The notes beneath the pieces were generated by a model that did not search any database, had not been told where the DNA came from, and saw only the letters and a list, made by a program, of their open reading frames with translations. This document shows, one piece after another, positions 13,429-22,122 of a stretch of DNA of 26,913 bases; position 1 is the first letter of the stretch, and each line of letters opens with the position of its first letter. The DNA is taken from positions 1 through 26,913 of the forward strand of contig QHTY01000190.1 of assembly GCA_003220985.1 (NCBI GenBank). The letters run 5' to 3'. Origin of the DNA: Gemmatimonadota bacterium. Its GTDB lineage: Bacteria > Gemmatimonadota > Gemmatimonadetes > Gemmatimonadales > GWC2-71-9. Both the position numbers and the translations under genes were made by a program.

Positions 13429-15377
13429 CGGCGATCGGAAAGGTCGTCGCGACTGAGCTGAAGCCCGCGACTCCGCACCAGTTCCACTTCTGGACTGCGA
13501 CGGACACCAGTGTCGGGATTGGTGCCATCGTGAAAGTCGCGGAAGGCGGGACCGGGGGGACGGGGGACGGGGGACGAGTGGTTTATGGTGTCGTCACGGA
13601 GGGTTTCGCGTACTCCGATTTGGCGACGCCGCTCCACGACGTGGTGGGCGCGGAGGGCGATCCCACGCGTGCCGACGAGGCGCCCACGGCGCGGCAGCAG
13701 ATTCGCTACTGGACGGCGGCGGTGCTGCGGCAAACGCCGGAGGAGCCGCTGCAACCGGTGCCGCTCGGCCAGGTGTACGTGGCGGATGATGCCGACGTCG
13801 CGCAGGCGCTGCGCATGGACACGTTCCTCTTCTCGGCGACCCCGACCGCGATCCCCGTCGGCCTGTACACGTCTGCCGGTCGCGATTCGCCGGTCTATCT
13901 CGATGCCGACTTCCTGCTCGGCCCGGAGGCGGCCCATCTCAACATCTCCGGCGTCTCAGGGTTAGCGACCAAGACCAGCGCCGTCGAGTTCCTGCTCGCG
14001 TCGATCTTCGCGCATTTCCCCGCGCACAAAGGCCGCGTGGCCGCGGTGTGCTTTAACGTCAAAGGCCCCGACCTCTGCTTTCTCGATCAACCCGGCGATC
14101 TGAGCGACGAAGACCGGCGTCGCTACGAGCGGCTCGAGGTGCCGTCCGAGCCGTTCCAGCGGGTCCGGCTCTACGCGCCGCTCAAAGCAGACGGTGTGAA
14201 TCTCAACACGCTGCGCACGCATCCCGATCTCGTCGGCGACGTCGAGCCGCTCACCTGGGGGCTGCAGGAAGTCGTCGACTACGCCGAGGTGCTGCTCAAC
14301 CGGGACGACATCGACGCCAAGGCTGACGCGTTTATTGATTTTCTGAGGGACAGAGTTTTAGGAAGAACGTTCGACGACGGATTCGGTACCACGCACCGCG
14401 TGCAGACCTTCGCTGACCTGGACCGGTTCTTCCGCGCGGTTTTCGACGGCCTGGAAATCACGGCGGGCGGCCGCAGCGACACGTGGCGGACGCATCACAT
14501 CGCCACGATGCGAAAGGTGCGCAACCGGCTGCTGAACATCTCGACCCGCTGCAAGGGTCTCGTGACCGACGACGGGCCGTCCAGCGATCTCCCCTGGAAC
14601 GGGTTCGAGGATCGCACCGTCTACGTCATCGACATCGCGAACGTCGACCCACTGGGACAGGACCTCGTGTTCGCGCGTGTGGTCTCGAGGCTGCGCGAAC
14701 AGCTCGAGCGCCGCGAGCTCGGCGTCGACGCGGTCATCGTGTTCGTCGACGAGCTCAACAAGTACGCGCCCGGCGACGGGCCGGAGACGTACGTCAAGAA
14801 GATGCTGCTCGACATCTCCGAGCGCGGCCGCTACCTCGGGCTGGTGCTGTTCGGCGCGGAGCAATTTCGCTCCCAGGTGCACCGCCGCGTGGTGGGCAAC
14901 GCGGGAACCCAAGTGTTCGGCCGCATGGACATGGATGAGCTGGCGACGCCCGGTTATCAGGTGCTGACCCCCGCCACCAAGAGCAAACTGGCGACGCTGC
15001 CGATCGGCGAGCTGATGATCCGGCACCCGCATTTCACGCAGCCGATCTTCGTGCGCTTTCCCAAGCCGCCGGTGCTGCGGGGCCGGGACGGCGTCGAGCG
15101 CTTTCCCCCGGCTGCCGATGTGCCGTTCGAGGATGCGGTGGTGCGCCAGCTCGTGCGGCTGGACCGTCGCGTCCGGCCCAATCAGGTGAAGGACCTGATC
15201 GCCGATCGCGAGCAGGACGACGTGCGGCGCGCCCTCGCCGCGGTGCGCCGGACCCGCCCCGACGATGTGCTGGCCTACTTCCGGAAAGTGCTCGGCGCGC
15301 GCGTCGAGCCGGAGGCGCTGCTGCGGGAACATCACGCGGTGCCGCCACTCAATCCCATTTCCGACGAGCCCTACTGA
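13425..15377 (+). CDS. herA: HerA-like DNA translocase ATPase
   Basis: A 650-residue FtsK/HerA-superfamily ATPase that would form a hexameric DNA pump with NurA. The N-terminal 80 or so residues (IGKVVATELKPATPHQFHFW to VVYGVVTEG) form a HAS-type beta-barrel. The P-loop region reads GVSGLATKTS (176-185, Lys183), which lacks the usual Gly before Lys. Walker B is VIVFVDELNKY with Asp442-Glu443. Further conserved parts are LLDISERGRYLGL, GAEQFRSQVHRRVVGNAGT (sensor and arginine-finger region) and PIFVRFPKPP. A heptad array encodes Gly-rich residues 42-51 in a loop of the barrel. The GTG start overlaps the nurA-like stop (GTGA); the frame is open further upstream but inside nurA. The Mre11 and Rad50 genes follow, after one lipoprotein gene. 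Confidence 0.88.
   Translation: MTAIGKVVATELKPATPHQFHFWTATDTSVGIGAIVKVAEGGTGGTGDGGRVVYGVVTEGFAYSDLATPLHDVVGAEGDPTRADEAPTARQQIRYWTAAVLRQTPEEPLQPVPLGQVYVADDADVAQALRMDTFLFSATPTAIPVGLYTSAGRDSPVYLDADFLLGPEAAHLNISGVSGLATKTSAVEFLLASIFAHFPAHKGRVAAVCFNVKGPDLCFLDQPGDLSDEDRRRYERLEVPSEPFQRVRLYAPLKADGVNLNTLRTHPDLVGDVEPLTWGLQEVVDYAEVLLNRDDIDAKADAFIDFLRDRVLGRTFDDGFGTTHRVQTFADLDRFFRAVFDGLEITAGGRSDTWRTHHIATMRKVRNRLLNISTRCKGLVTDDGPSSDLPWNGFEDRTVYVIDIANVDPLGQDLVFARVVSRLREQLERRELGVDAVIVFVDELNKYAPGDGPETYVKKMLLDISERGRYLGLVLFGAEQFRSQVHRRVVGNAGTQVFGRMDMDELATPGYQVLTPATKSKLATLPIGELMIRHPHFTQPIFVRFPKPPVLRGRDGVERFPPAADVPFEDAVVRQLVRLDRRVRPNQVKDLIADREQDDVRRALAAVRRTRPDDVLAYFRKVLGARVEPEALLREHHAVPPLNPISDEPY
13548..13575. repeat. 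7-base-period G-rich array inside the herA-like gene (array F)
   Basis: Heptads read GGGACCG, GGGGGAC, GGGGGAC, GGGGGAC. In frame they encode a Gly/Thr/Asp stretch (GGTGGTGDGG) within the predicted N-terminal barrel. Confidence 0.8.
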
Positions 15378-15378
15378 C

Positions 15379-16217
15379 ATGAGACACCACGCCGCTGTGC
15401 CCGCTCTGCTGGTCGTGGTCGCGTGTGGTGCTGGTGGGCCGAAAGTCACGCTGCGTTATCATCCGCCCGCCGGCGCGGTCTATCATTTCGGCCTCGAGCA
15501 ACATACCGGGCTCAGTGCGGAATCTGGTCCGCTGGCTCGAATGGGAAAGCGAAACATGCTCATGCGGGTCTACTTCACGCAGACCGTGAAAGGCCCAACC
15601 AGCGGCGGCACGGAGATCGAAGTGCTGTTCGAATCGGTGACCATGGAGATGCCCGGTGTACCTGCCAGCGTCACTGGAGGTGCTCTTGCGCGCCTGCAGG
15701 GGATGCGCGCGACGGCGGTCATTGACGAGCAGGGCAAAGTCACGCGGAGCGAGTTCGTGAATGCACCGCCGGGCCTATCGCCCGACGTGACGAAGCGGAT
15801 CACCGGCGGAATCAACGCAGCGATCTTTGGTTTTCCGCAGCAACCGGTGGGCCGCGGTGACTCCTGGTCACTGACATCGGAGCTGCCACTCGATCAGATC
15901 CCGGGGATCACCGCTTCAACTACGGAGGTCGCGCGGACGACGCTTACGGTTCGAGAAATCCGGATCGCAGGATCCGATACGTCGGTTGTTCTGGACCTGC
16001 GGAGCCGATCCGACTCGCGTCGGCCGAGGGATCCGGCACGCTCAAGCTCGAGGGTGGGATGTCGGGCCATCAGGTATTCTCGCTGTCGCGCGGCGCCATC
16101 GTCGACGGCACGCTCAAGGGCACCATGAAAATGAGCTTCACTGGGTCCGGGTTGCCCGCGGGTGGAATGAGCTTGCAGACCGAGAACGACAACTCCATCG
16201 TGCTCCTGCCGAACTAG
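15379..16217 (+). CDS. Putative lipoprotein, frameshifted near 16000
   Basis: The ATG at 15379 follows the herA-like stop by one base. The N terminus (MRHHAAVPALLVVVACGAGG) is a short lipoprotein-like signal with Cys16. The body is rich in beta-strands (VTLRYHPPAGAVYHFGLEQ, MLMRVYFTQTVKG, MRATAVIDEQGKVTRSEF, VGRGDSWSLTSELPL), resembling DUF6263-type proteins of unknown function. The ATG frame degenerates after VVLDLR, running through basic low-complexity sequence to a stop at 16128. The frame beginning at 16002 (EPIRLASAEGSG) resumes a clean beta-rich sequence to VLLPN and a stop at 16215-16217, directly against the sbcD ATG. One base is therefore missing around 15996-16002. This is either a real mutation or a sequencing error. 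Without it the protein would be about 279 residues. Confidence 0.75.
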
Positions 16218-17423
16218 ATGAAGCTCGCCCATCTCGCTGATCTTCATCTGGGCTTCCGCCAGTTCGACCGCCAGACGCCTAAGGGCGCGAACCAGCGTGA
16301 GGTGGATGTCGCCGAGGTCTGCAAGCGGGCGGTCGACGACATGCTGGAGCAGAAGCCTGAGTTGATCGTTGTCGCTGGTGACTTGTTTCACTCGGTCCGG
16401 CCGACCAACGCCGCGATCCTCTATTGCTTCCGTCAACTGCACCGGCTGCGGACGGGCCTGCCCGGCACCCCGATCGTCGTCATTGCGGGTGAGCACGACA
16501 CGCCGCGGTCCACCGAAACCGGCTCGATCCTGCGCCTCTACGAAGCGCTCGGCGTCGAGATCGCCGTGGAGGAGGCGCGCCGCATTGTCTTCCCCACACT
16601 CGACTGCGCCGTCCTGGCGGTGCCCCAGCAGGCGCTCGCGAAGGCGGACCGCCCCGCGCTGCGACCGGAAGCGGGCAGGCCGACGCTCAACGTCCTCGTC
16701 ACGCACGGGGTGTACGGCGGATTGGGCGAGGAACGGGGCACGGTCGAGTACGGCGGTGCCGAGTTGTCACGCGAGCTGCTCGCGCCGGAGAAATGGGACT
16801 ACATCGCGCTGGGACACTATCACACCGCGCAGTCGGTGGCGACCAATGCGTGGTACTCCGGGAGCCTCGAGTATCTGCCGCCGAATCCTTGGGGTCAGCT
16901 CCAGGACGAGGCCGCGCAACGCACGACTGCGAAAGGGAAAAAGGATCGCACGGGCAAAGGGTATCTGCTCGTGGATTTGCCGGGCGCGCGCGTCACGTTT
17001 CGTGCCATTGCGCCGGCGCGCCGGCATATCGACCTACAACCGGTTCAGGCCGCCGGGCTGAACGCCAAAGAGCTCGACGCGCAGATCGCCGAGCGCGTGA
17101 GTGCCGCCAAGATCGATGATCAGATCGTGCGCTTGCTCGTATGGGACGTCGAGCGCGCCGTCGCGCGCGATCTCGACCATGCGGCGATCCGAGGGTACAA
17201 AGCGCGCGCCTTGAACTTCCAGCTCGATCTGCGCCGGCCCGAAGCGCGGCGGGCGCTGGGGACCAGTGCTGGACCGGGTAGCCGGCGGCAGACGCTCACC
17301 GAGACCGTGCGAGACTTCCTCGGCCGCCGGCCGCTCGATGCCGAGCTGAATCGCGAGACGTTCGTGAACCTCGGTGTCGAATATCTCGAGACGGCCGCCC
17401 GCGCCGAGGGTGAGCCGGGCTGA
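16218..17423 (+). CDS. sbcD: SbcD/Mre11-type DNA double-strand-break nuclease subunit
   Basis: A 401-residue calcineurin-like phosphoesterase, the nuclease half of the Mre11-Rad50 (SbcCD) end-processing complex. Phosphoesterase motifs are in order: DLHLG (Asp8, His10), GDLFH (Asp55), GEHD (92-94 region), THGVYGG, and LGHYH (His200, His202). In most members the third motif is GNHD; here the metal-binding Asn is Glu92. The helical C-terminal part (about 260-400) includes the capping and Rad50-binding region. The ATG directly follows the lipoprotein stop, and its stop overlaps the sbcC ATG (TGATG). Its length and arrangement are closer to archaeal Mre11 than to E. coli SbcD. Confidence 0.95.
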   Translation: MKLAHLADLHLGFRQFDRQTPKGANQREVDVAEVCKRAVDDMLEQKPELIVVAGDLFHSVRPTNAAILYCFRQLHRLRTGLPGTPIVVIAGEHDTPRSTETGSILRLYEALGVEIAVEEARRIVFPTLDCAVLAVPQQALAKADRPALRPEAGRPTLNVLVTHGVYGGLGEERGTVEYGGAELSRELLAPEKWDYIALGHYHTAQSVATNAWYSGSLEYLPPNPWGQLQDEAAQRTTAKGKKDRTGKGYLLVDLPGARVTFRAIAPARRHIDLQPVQAAGLNAKELDAQIAERVSAAKIDDQIVRLLVWDVERAVARDLDHAAIRGYKARALNFQLDLRRPEARRALGTSAGPGSRRQTLTETVRDFLGRRPLDAELNRETFVNLGVEYLETAARAEGEPG

Positions 17424-19855
17424 TGAAGCTGCAGCGGCTGCGGCTCGTCAATTTCCGCCAGCATGCGGATACCGAGATCGCGTTCGGCGACGGCATCACG
17501 GGCATCATCGGGCCAAACGGCTCGGGCAAGACATCGCTGCTCGAGGCGATCGCGTGGGCGATCTACGGCAATCCCGCCGCGCGCGGCGATAAGGACTCGA
17601 TCCGCAATCTGCGCGCGAAGGCGCGCGCCCCCGTGCGCGTGGAGCTGGAGTTCGGGCTCGGCAGTCATGCGTATCGTGTGGAACGCGGGCTGAATAACGC
17701 CGAGCTGTATCAGGACGGCGTGGTGGTCGCGAACTCGCTGAAGGAAGTCACCGGACGGCTGCAGCGCGTGCTTGGCATGACCCACGACGAGTTCTTTAAT
17801 ACCTATTTCACCGGCCAGAAGGAGCTGGCGGTGCTCGCGGATGCGACCCGTCCCGAGCGCGCGGCCTTCCTCTCACGCGTGCTGCGACACGAGCAGCTCA
17901 CGCTCGCCCAGGAGCGCGTCCGTGAGCGTCGCAACGCGCTCGGTCACGAAGTCGACGGGCTCGAGACCGGGCTGCCGCCACACGCGGAGCTCGAAAAAGA
18001 ACGCAAGGCGGCCGAGACACGCCTGGCGGAAGCTCGGAAGGCCGCCACGGCGGCCACAGCCGAGCGCGCCAAAACGCAGCAGACCCTGGCTGACGAAGAG
18101 CCGCGCTGGCAACAGTGGGTGGAGCGGCGCGAGCGGACCTTCGCACTGCACGGCGACCTGCGCGTGGCCGAGCAGGGCGTCATCGTCGCGCGCCAGGAGT
18201 TTCAACGGCTGGACAAGGAGCTGGCGGCGGCGCTGGCGGCGCGCGAAGAGTGGCGTAGTCTGGAGGCCGACGTCGCGTCGATCTCGAAGCTCAAAGCGGA
18301 GCTTGCCGAGCTGGACCGCCTGCACCGTGAGGACGCGGCGCGGCGCGAAGAACAAGCATCGCTGACCGAGCTGACGCGCAACTTGAATCAGCTGGATCGC
18401 CGGATCGGGGAATTGGCCGAGGCTGAGGCGCTCGAGCGGGCGACCAACGAGGCGGCGGGCCTCGCGGCGAAGCTCGAAGCCGCCGACAACGTTGCCCGTG
18501 AGCAGCAGGCGGCCTGGGTGCGCGAAAAGGAATACGCGAACACCAGGCGCACCGAGCTGCTGAAGCAACATGAGGAAGTGAAGGACCAGCGCGATAAGAT
18601 CGAGCGCCTCGGCCCCGAGGGACAATGTCCCACCTGCCTGCGGCCGCTCGGTGCGGAGCACCGCGCGGTGCTCGACGTGCTGAACAATCAGCTCGAAGTG
18701 ATCGTCACGGATGGGACGTACTTCAAGCAGCGCATCGAGCAGCTGGCGACACCTCCGGAAGCGGTCACGCAGGCCGAGGCAGCGCGGGACACGCTGCGGG
18801 AACAGGCCAGGCAGGCGAGCGAGCGCGAAGGGACGCTACGCGAGCAGGCGCGCGAACGGAGCCGGCTGCAGAAGGAGCGTGCCGGTCTCGCCAAGCGGAT
18901 GCAGGAGATCGAGCGGCGCGTCGCCGCGCGGGACGTGGGGTACAACGCCGAGCGCCACAATGCCGTGCGGCAGGAGCTCACGCGGCTCGAGCCGGTGGCG
19001 CTGGCGGCCGCGGCGTTGGCGGCACGCGCCGATCGCGCCGAGGCGCTCGTGGGTGAGGCGGAGATTGCGGAGAAGGCGTTGTCCACCAGGGAAGAGCACG
19101 TCAAGCAGCTCGCGGATGCGGTGAAAGCCGAGGGGTTCTCCGAGCCGAAGTTTCAGGCGGCGCGCGAGCGGCACGACCGCGCGGCGCATGCGCTCCGGGC
19201 GGCCGAGCTGGCGGTCGCGGAGACGCGGGGCGAGCTGGTCGCCGCGGAAACGGCAGTGCGCGAGATCGAGCGCCGCGTGACCGAGCGCGCCGCGCGCGAG
19301 CGCACCATCGCCGAGCGAAAGATCGAGCTGCGGCTGCACAACGAGCTGGATCGCGCTTTCTCCGATTTGCGCGCCGAGCTGAACGCGGCGATGCGGCCCG
19401 AGATCAGCGCGCTGGCATCGGGCTTCCTATCGGATCTCACCGATGCGCGCTACGATGAGGTGGATCTGGACGAGGATTACCGCGTCGTCGTGCTCGACGA
19501 GGGGGTCCCCAAGCCGGTGATCTCGGGTGGAGAAGAGGACATCGCGAATCTCGTGCTGCGGCTCGCCATCTCGCAGATGATCGCCGAGCGCGCGGGCCAG
19601 CCGCTCTCGCTGCTCGTGCTCGACGAAATCTTCGGCTCGCTCGACGAGTCGCGGCGCCAGCACGTCCTCGCGCTGCTGCGCCGCCTGGGCGACCGGTTCC
19701 CGCAGGTCATACTCATTACGCACATCGAACAGGTCCGCGACGGGTTGGATCGCATCATCCGCGTCACGTACGACGCCACCACCGGCACGAGCGTGGTGCG
19801 CGACGAGACCGCCACCCTCGGACCCACGGCACCCGATGAGAGCGTGGCTGCCTGA
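17423..19855 (+). CDS. sbcC: SbcC/Rad50-type SMC-like ATPase
   Basis: An 810-residue ABC-type ATPase that clamps DNA ends and controls Mre11. Walker A is GPNGSGKTS with Lys36, followed by the Q-loop region FFNTYFTGQKEL. Long coiled coils (about 180-390 and 420-650, rich in Glu/Arg/Ala heptads) flank the zinc hook CPTC (Cys402, Cys405), which joins two molecules. The ABC signature VISGGEEDIANLVLRLA starts at residue 699. Walker B is LSLLVLDEIFGSLDE with Asp734-Glu735, then the H-loop ILITHIEQ. At 810 residues it is shorter than E. coli SbcC (about 1,050) and nearer to archaeal Rad50. It overlaps sbcD by one base and the GNAT gene by 20. Confidence 0.96.
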   Translation: MKLQRLRLVNFRQHADTEIAFGDGITGIIGPNGSGKTSLLEAIAWAIYGNPAARGDKDSIRNLRAKARAPVRVELEFGLGSHAYRVERGLNNAELYQDGVVVANSLKEVTGRLQRVLGMTHDEFFNTYFTGQKELAVLADATRPERAAFLSRVLRHEQLTLAQERVRERRNALGHEVDGLETGLPPHAELEKERKAAETRLAEARKAATAATAERAKTQQTLADEEPRWQQWVERRERTFALHGDLRVAEQGVIVARQEFQRLDKELAAALAAREEWRSLEADVASISKLKAELAELDRLHREDAARREEQASLTELTRNLNQLDRRIGELAEAEALERATNEAAGLAAKLEAADNVAREQQAAWVREKEYANTRRTELLKQHEEVKDQRDKIERLGPEGQCPTCLRPLGAEHRAVLDVLNNQLEVIVTDGTYFKQRIEQLATPPEAVTQAEAARDTLREQARQASEREGTLREQARERSRLQKERAGLAKRMQEIERRVAARDVGYNAERHNAVRQELTRLEPVALAAAALAARADRAEALVGEAEIAEKALSTREEHVKQLADAVKAEGFSEPKFQAARERHDRAAHALRAAELAVAETRGELVAAETAVREIERRVTERAARERTIAERKIELRLHNELDRAFSDLRAELNAAMRPEISALASGFLSDLTDARYDEVDLDEDYRVVVLDEGVPKPVISGGEEDIANLVLRLAISQMIAERAGQPLSLLVLDEIFGSLDESRRQHVLALLRRLGDRFPQVILITHIEQVRDGLDRIIRVTYDATTGTSVVRDETATLGPTAPDESVAA

Positions 19856-20804
19856 GACCCGGGTCACCGGGCCCGAGCGCGCGACCGAGCGCGACATCGA
19901 GGGGCTGAATCGCGTCTTTGCGGAAGCGTTCACCGACCGCTATCGGCGCGACGGGCTGATCGGTGTGCGGGTCCCGCAGCTCAACCCGCTCGTGTGGCGC
20001 TACGCCCTGCTCGACGCGGGCGACGGCGCGATGGTGTGGCGCGACGAGCACGGCGACGTCGCCGCCTTCAATGTCGCGCACCAGGCCGGCGCGGAGGGAT
20101 GGATGGGGCCGTTGGCCGTTCGCCCGGACCGCCAAGGCACCGGCGTCGGCAAGACGGTCGTGCGAACGGCCGCCGACTGGCTCATCGACCGGGGCGTTTC
20201 GACGCTGGGTCTCGAGACGATGCCGCGCACGCCGGAGAACATCGGCTTTTACGCTCGGCTCGGGTTTGCCCCGGGTTTCCTGACAGTCACGGTGACCAAT
20301 GAGATCGCCACCCGCGGCCATCCCGCTCCGGTGCTGTTGTCGAAGCGCTCCGCCGCGGAGAAGGATGCAACGATAGCCGCGGCCCGGGGCCTCGTGGACG
20401 ATCTGATCGGAGGCGTCGACTATTCGCGCGAGATCCTGTTGACGGCCGAGCTGGGCCTCGGCGATACATCGTTGGTCGAGGGCACAAACGGGCTGGATGC
20501 GATGGCACTCTGGCACTCCGCGCCCCTCGCGGACAGCAGGACGCGCGATGAGGTGCGCGTGCTGAAGCTCGCCGCCCGCACCGACGCGACGTTCGAGGCC
20601 GCGATCGCGGCCGTCGAGGCGGCCGCGGCCAAGGCCGGCATCCGCCGGATCGCGATCCGCTGCCAGAGCCGCTACGGCGAAGCGTTCCGGCGCCTGATCG
20701 CCCGGGGCTATCGCGTGCGCTGGACCGATCTGCGAATGACGTACGAAGGATATCTGGAGCGTCACGCCGCGGAGGGTGTGCTCTTCTCCAACTGGGAGAT
20801 TTGA
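19836..20804 (+). CDS. GNAT-family N-acetyltransferase
   Basis: A 322-residue protein with an N-terminal GNAT domain (about 15-155). Motif A is LAVRPDRQGTGVGKTVV, with the acetyl-CoA-binding QGTGVG at 100-105, followed by LGLETMPRTPENIGFYARLGF. The C-terminal half (170-322) may be a second, degenerate GNAT fold: AMALWHSAPLADSRTRDEV, RRIAIRCQSRYGEAFRRLIARGYRVRW. The substrate is unknown. The ATG lies 20 bases inside sbcC, so it is probably the last gene of the repair operon. An N-terminal start further downstream is possible but would cut into the predicted first helix. Confidence 0.85.
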   Translation: MRAWLPETRVTGPERATERDIEGLNRVFAEAFTDRYRRDGLIGVRVPQLNPLVWRYALLDAGDGAMVWRDEHGDVAAFNVAHQAGAEGWMGPLAVRPDRQGTGVGKTVVRTAADWLIDRGVSTLGLETMPRTPENIGFYARLGFAPGFLTVTVTNEIATRGHPAPVLLSKRSAAEKDATIAAARGLVDDLIGGVDYSREILLTAELGLGDTSLVEGTNGLDAMALWHSAPLADSRTRDEVRVLKLAARTDATFEAAIAAVEAAAAKAGIRRIAIRCQSRYGEAFRRLIARGYRVRWTDLRMTYEGYLERHAAEGVLFSNWEI

Positions 20805-20855
20805 GTTTTGTAGCGTCTTCGCAACAGCCTGTTCGTCTTCTTCCGCACGGTCCAC

Positions 20856-20870
20856 CAAGAACGCTTCTTG
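20856..20870. promoter_or_regulatory. Palindrome CAAGAA-CGC-TTCTTG upstream of the subtilase
   Basis: A perfect 6-base inverted repeat with a 3-base centre lies 36 bases before the subtilase ATG. It could be an operator half-site pair or a short hairpin in the leader. A second palindrome, GAGAGCTCTC at 20896-20905, contains the ribosome binding site and abuts the start codon. No known regulator is assigned. Confidence 0.3.
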
Positions 20871-20905
20871 CTTCACTCGAGGCATCCCTCTCGCGGAGAG
20901 CTCTC

Positions 20906-22087
20906 ATGAGATGGAATGTTGCCGCGCTGGCCGTGATCTCGCTCACGGGCGCGCTGGCTTGCGGAGACATCACACGCCCTGCGTCCAGTCTTGCGGCTGC
21001 GAAGCACGACGTCGTTCCAGGCGAATACATCGTCGTCTTCCGGCCGGCCGTGGCCGACCCCGCAGGGCTTGCGTCGCAGCTCGTGCGCGCGAATGGCGGC
21101 ACGTTGCGCTTCACGTATACGAGCGCGCTCAAGGGCTTCGCCGCCAAACTGCCTGACGTGGCAGCGCAGGCGCTGGCGCGCAATCCGCTCGTCGCCTTTG
21201 TCGAGCGGGACCAGGTGTACCGCACTGACGAGACCGAGGCGATGGACGAGAACGGCGATCCATGGGGACTCGACCGCATCGACCAGCAGGTGCTTCCGCT
21301 CTCCGCAACCTACGACTACACCGCGACGGGTGAAGGCGTGAACGTCTATGTCATCGACACGGGGATCTGGACGGCGCATCCGGACTTCGGCGGCCGGGCG
21401 GACAACGTGTACGATGCGCTGACCTTCAACCTGCTCGGCGGCGTGAGCGGTGAGGACTGCAACGGCCACGGCACGCATGTCGCGGGCACCATCGGCGGTA
21501 CGACCTATGGAGTCGCGAAGGGTGTGTCGCTGCACGGTGTGCGTGTGCTGAGCTGCGCCGGTATCGGCTTCACCTCGCAGATCCTCGCGGGCCTCGACTG
21601 GGTGAGTCAGAACTTCGTCGCGCCGGCCGTGGCGAACATGTCCTTGGGGGGCGGGAAGTCGGACGCGCTGGACGCGGCGACGACGAACCTCTGGGACGCC
21701 GGGGTGTTCGTGGCCGTGGCCGCCGGCAACGACGATGCGGACGCGTGCGAGGCCTCGCCGGCAGGCGCGAGCGGCGCCTTCACCGTCGCCGCCTCCGACA
21801 ACACGGATGCCAAGTCGTCTTTCTCGAACTCGGGTCCCTGCGTCGAGGCCTACGCGCCGGGATCCGGAATCAAGTCCGATTTTCTGCTCGGGACGACCGC
21901 GACGCTCAGCGGAACCTCGATGGCCTCACCGCACGTGGCCGGCGTCGCGGCGCTCTACAAGGCCACGTTCGGCGACGCAGCATCCGCCACGGTCGCCGAC
22001 TGGATCATCGGGAACGCGACGACCGACGTGATCACGGGCAATCCGGACGGGACGCCGAACAAGCTGCTCTATAAATCGACGTTGTAG
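20906..22087 (+). CDS. Secreted subtilisin-like serine protease (S8, proteinase K-type)
   Basis: A 393-residue preproprotease. I chose the ATG at 20906 because GGAGAG lies at the right distance upstream and a signal peptide follows at once (MRWNVAALAVISLTGALA, then CGD). The propeptide (about 35-105, PGEYIVVFRPAVADPAGL to LVAFVERDQVYR) is an I9 inhibitor domain. The catalytic domain starts near WGLDRIDQ and has Asp151 (VIDTGI), His188 (GHGTHVAGT) and Ser338 (GTSMASPHVAG), plus the oxyanion Asn in AAGNDDADA. It probably degrades external protein. There is no C-terminal sorting domain. The end of the gene lies in a 25-base tandem duplication. Confidence 0.95.
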   Translation: MRWNVAALAVISLTGALACGDITRPASSLAAAKHDVVPGEYIVVFRPAVADPAGLASQLVRANGGTLRFTYTSALKGFAAKLPDVAAQALARNPLVAFVERDQVYRTDETEAMDENGDPWGLDRIDQQVLPLSATYDYTATGEGVNVYVIDTGIWTAHPDFGGRADNVYDALTFNLLGGVSGEDCNGHGTHVAGTIGGTTYGVAKGVSLHGVRVLSCAGIGFTSQILAGLDWVSQNFVAPAVANMSLGGGKSDALDAATTNLWDAGVFVAVAAGNDDADACEASPAGASGAFTVAASDNTDAKSSFSNSGPCVEAYAPGSGIKSDFLLGTTATLSGTSMASPHVAGVAALYKATFGDAASATVADWIIGNATTDVITGNPDGTPNKLLYKSTL

Positions 22088-22122
22088 GCTGGACGGTAAA
22101 TCGACGTTGTAGGTTGGACGGT
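22073..22122. repeat. 25-base tandem duplication at the subtilase 3' end
   Basis: Bases 22073-22097 and 22098-22122 are the same 25-base unit with one mismatch (C at 22089, T at 22114). The first copy contains the last subtilase codons and stop, so the second copy is a non-coding duplicate of the gene end. The unit ends in the octamer-type sequence of the adjoining hairpin. Confidence 0.9.

Noticed and set aside
13425..15377. HerA as part of an antiphage defence pair (Sir2-HerA or DUF4297-HerA type)
   Set aside because: The partner gene is NurA-like and the downstream genes are Mre11/Rad50, which points to end resection; no Sir2 or DUF4297 domain is nearby.
14358..15449. A 363-codon minus-strand open frame
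   Set aside because: It is the shadow of the herA-like gene, which has clear ATPase motifs in the other strand.
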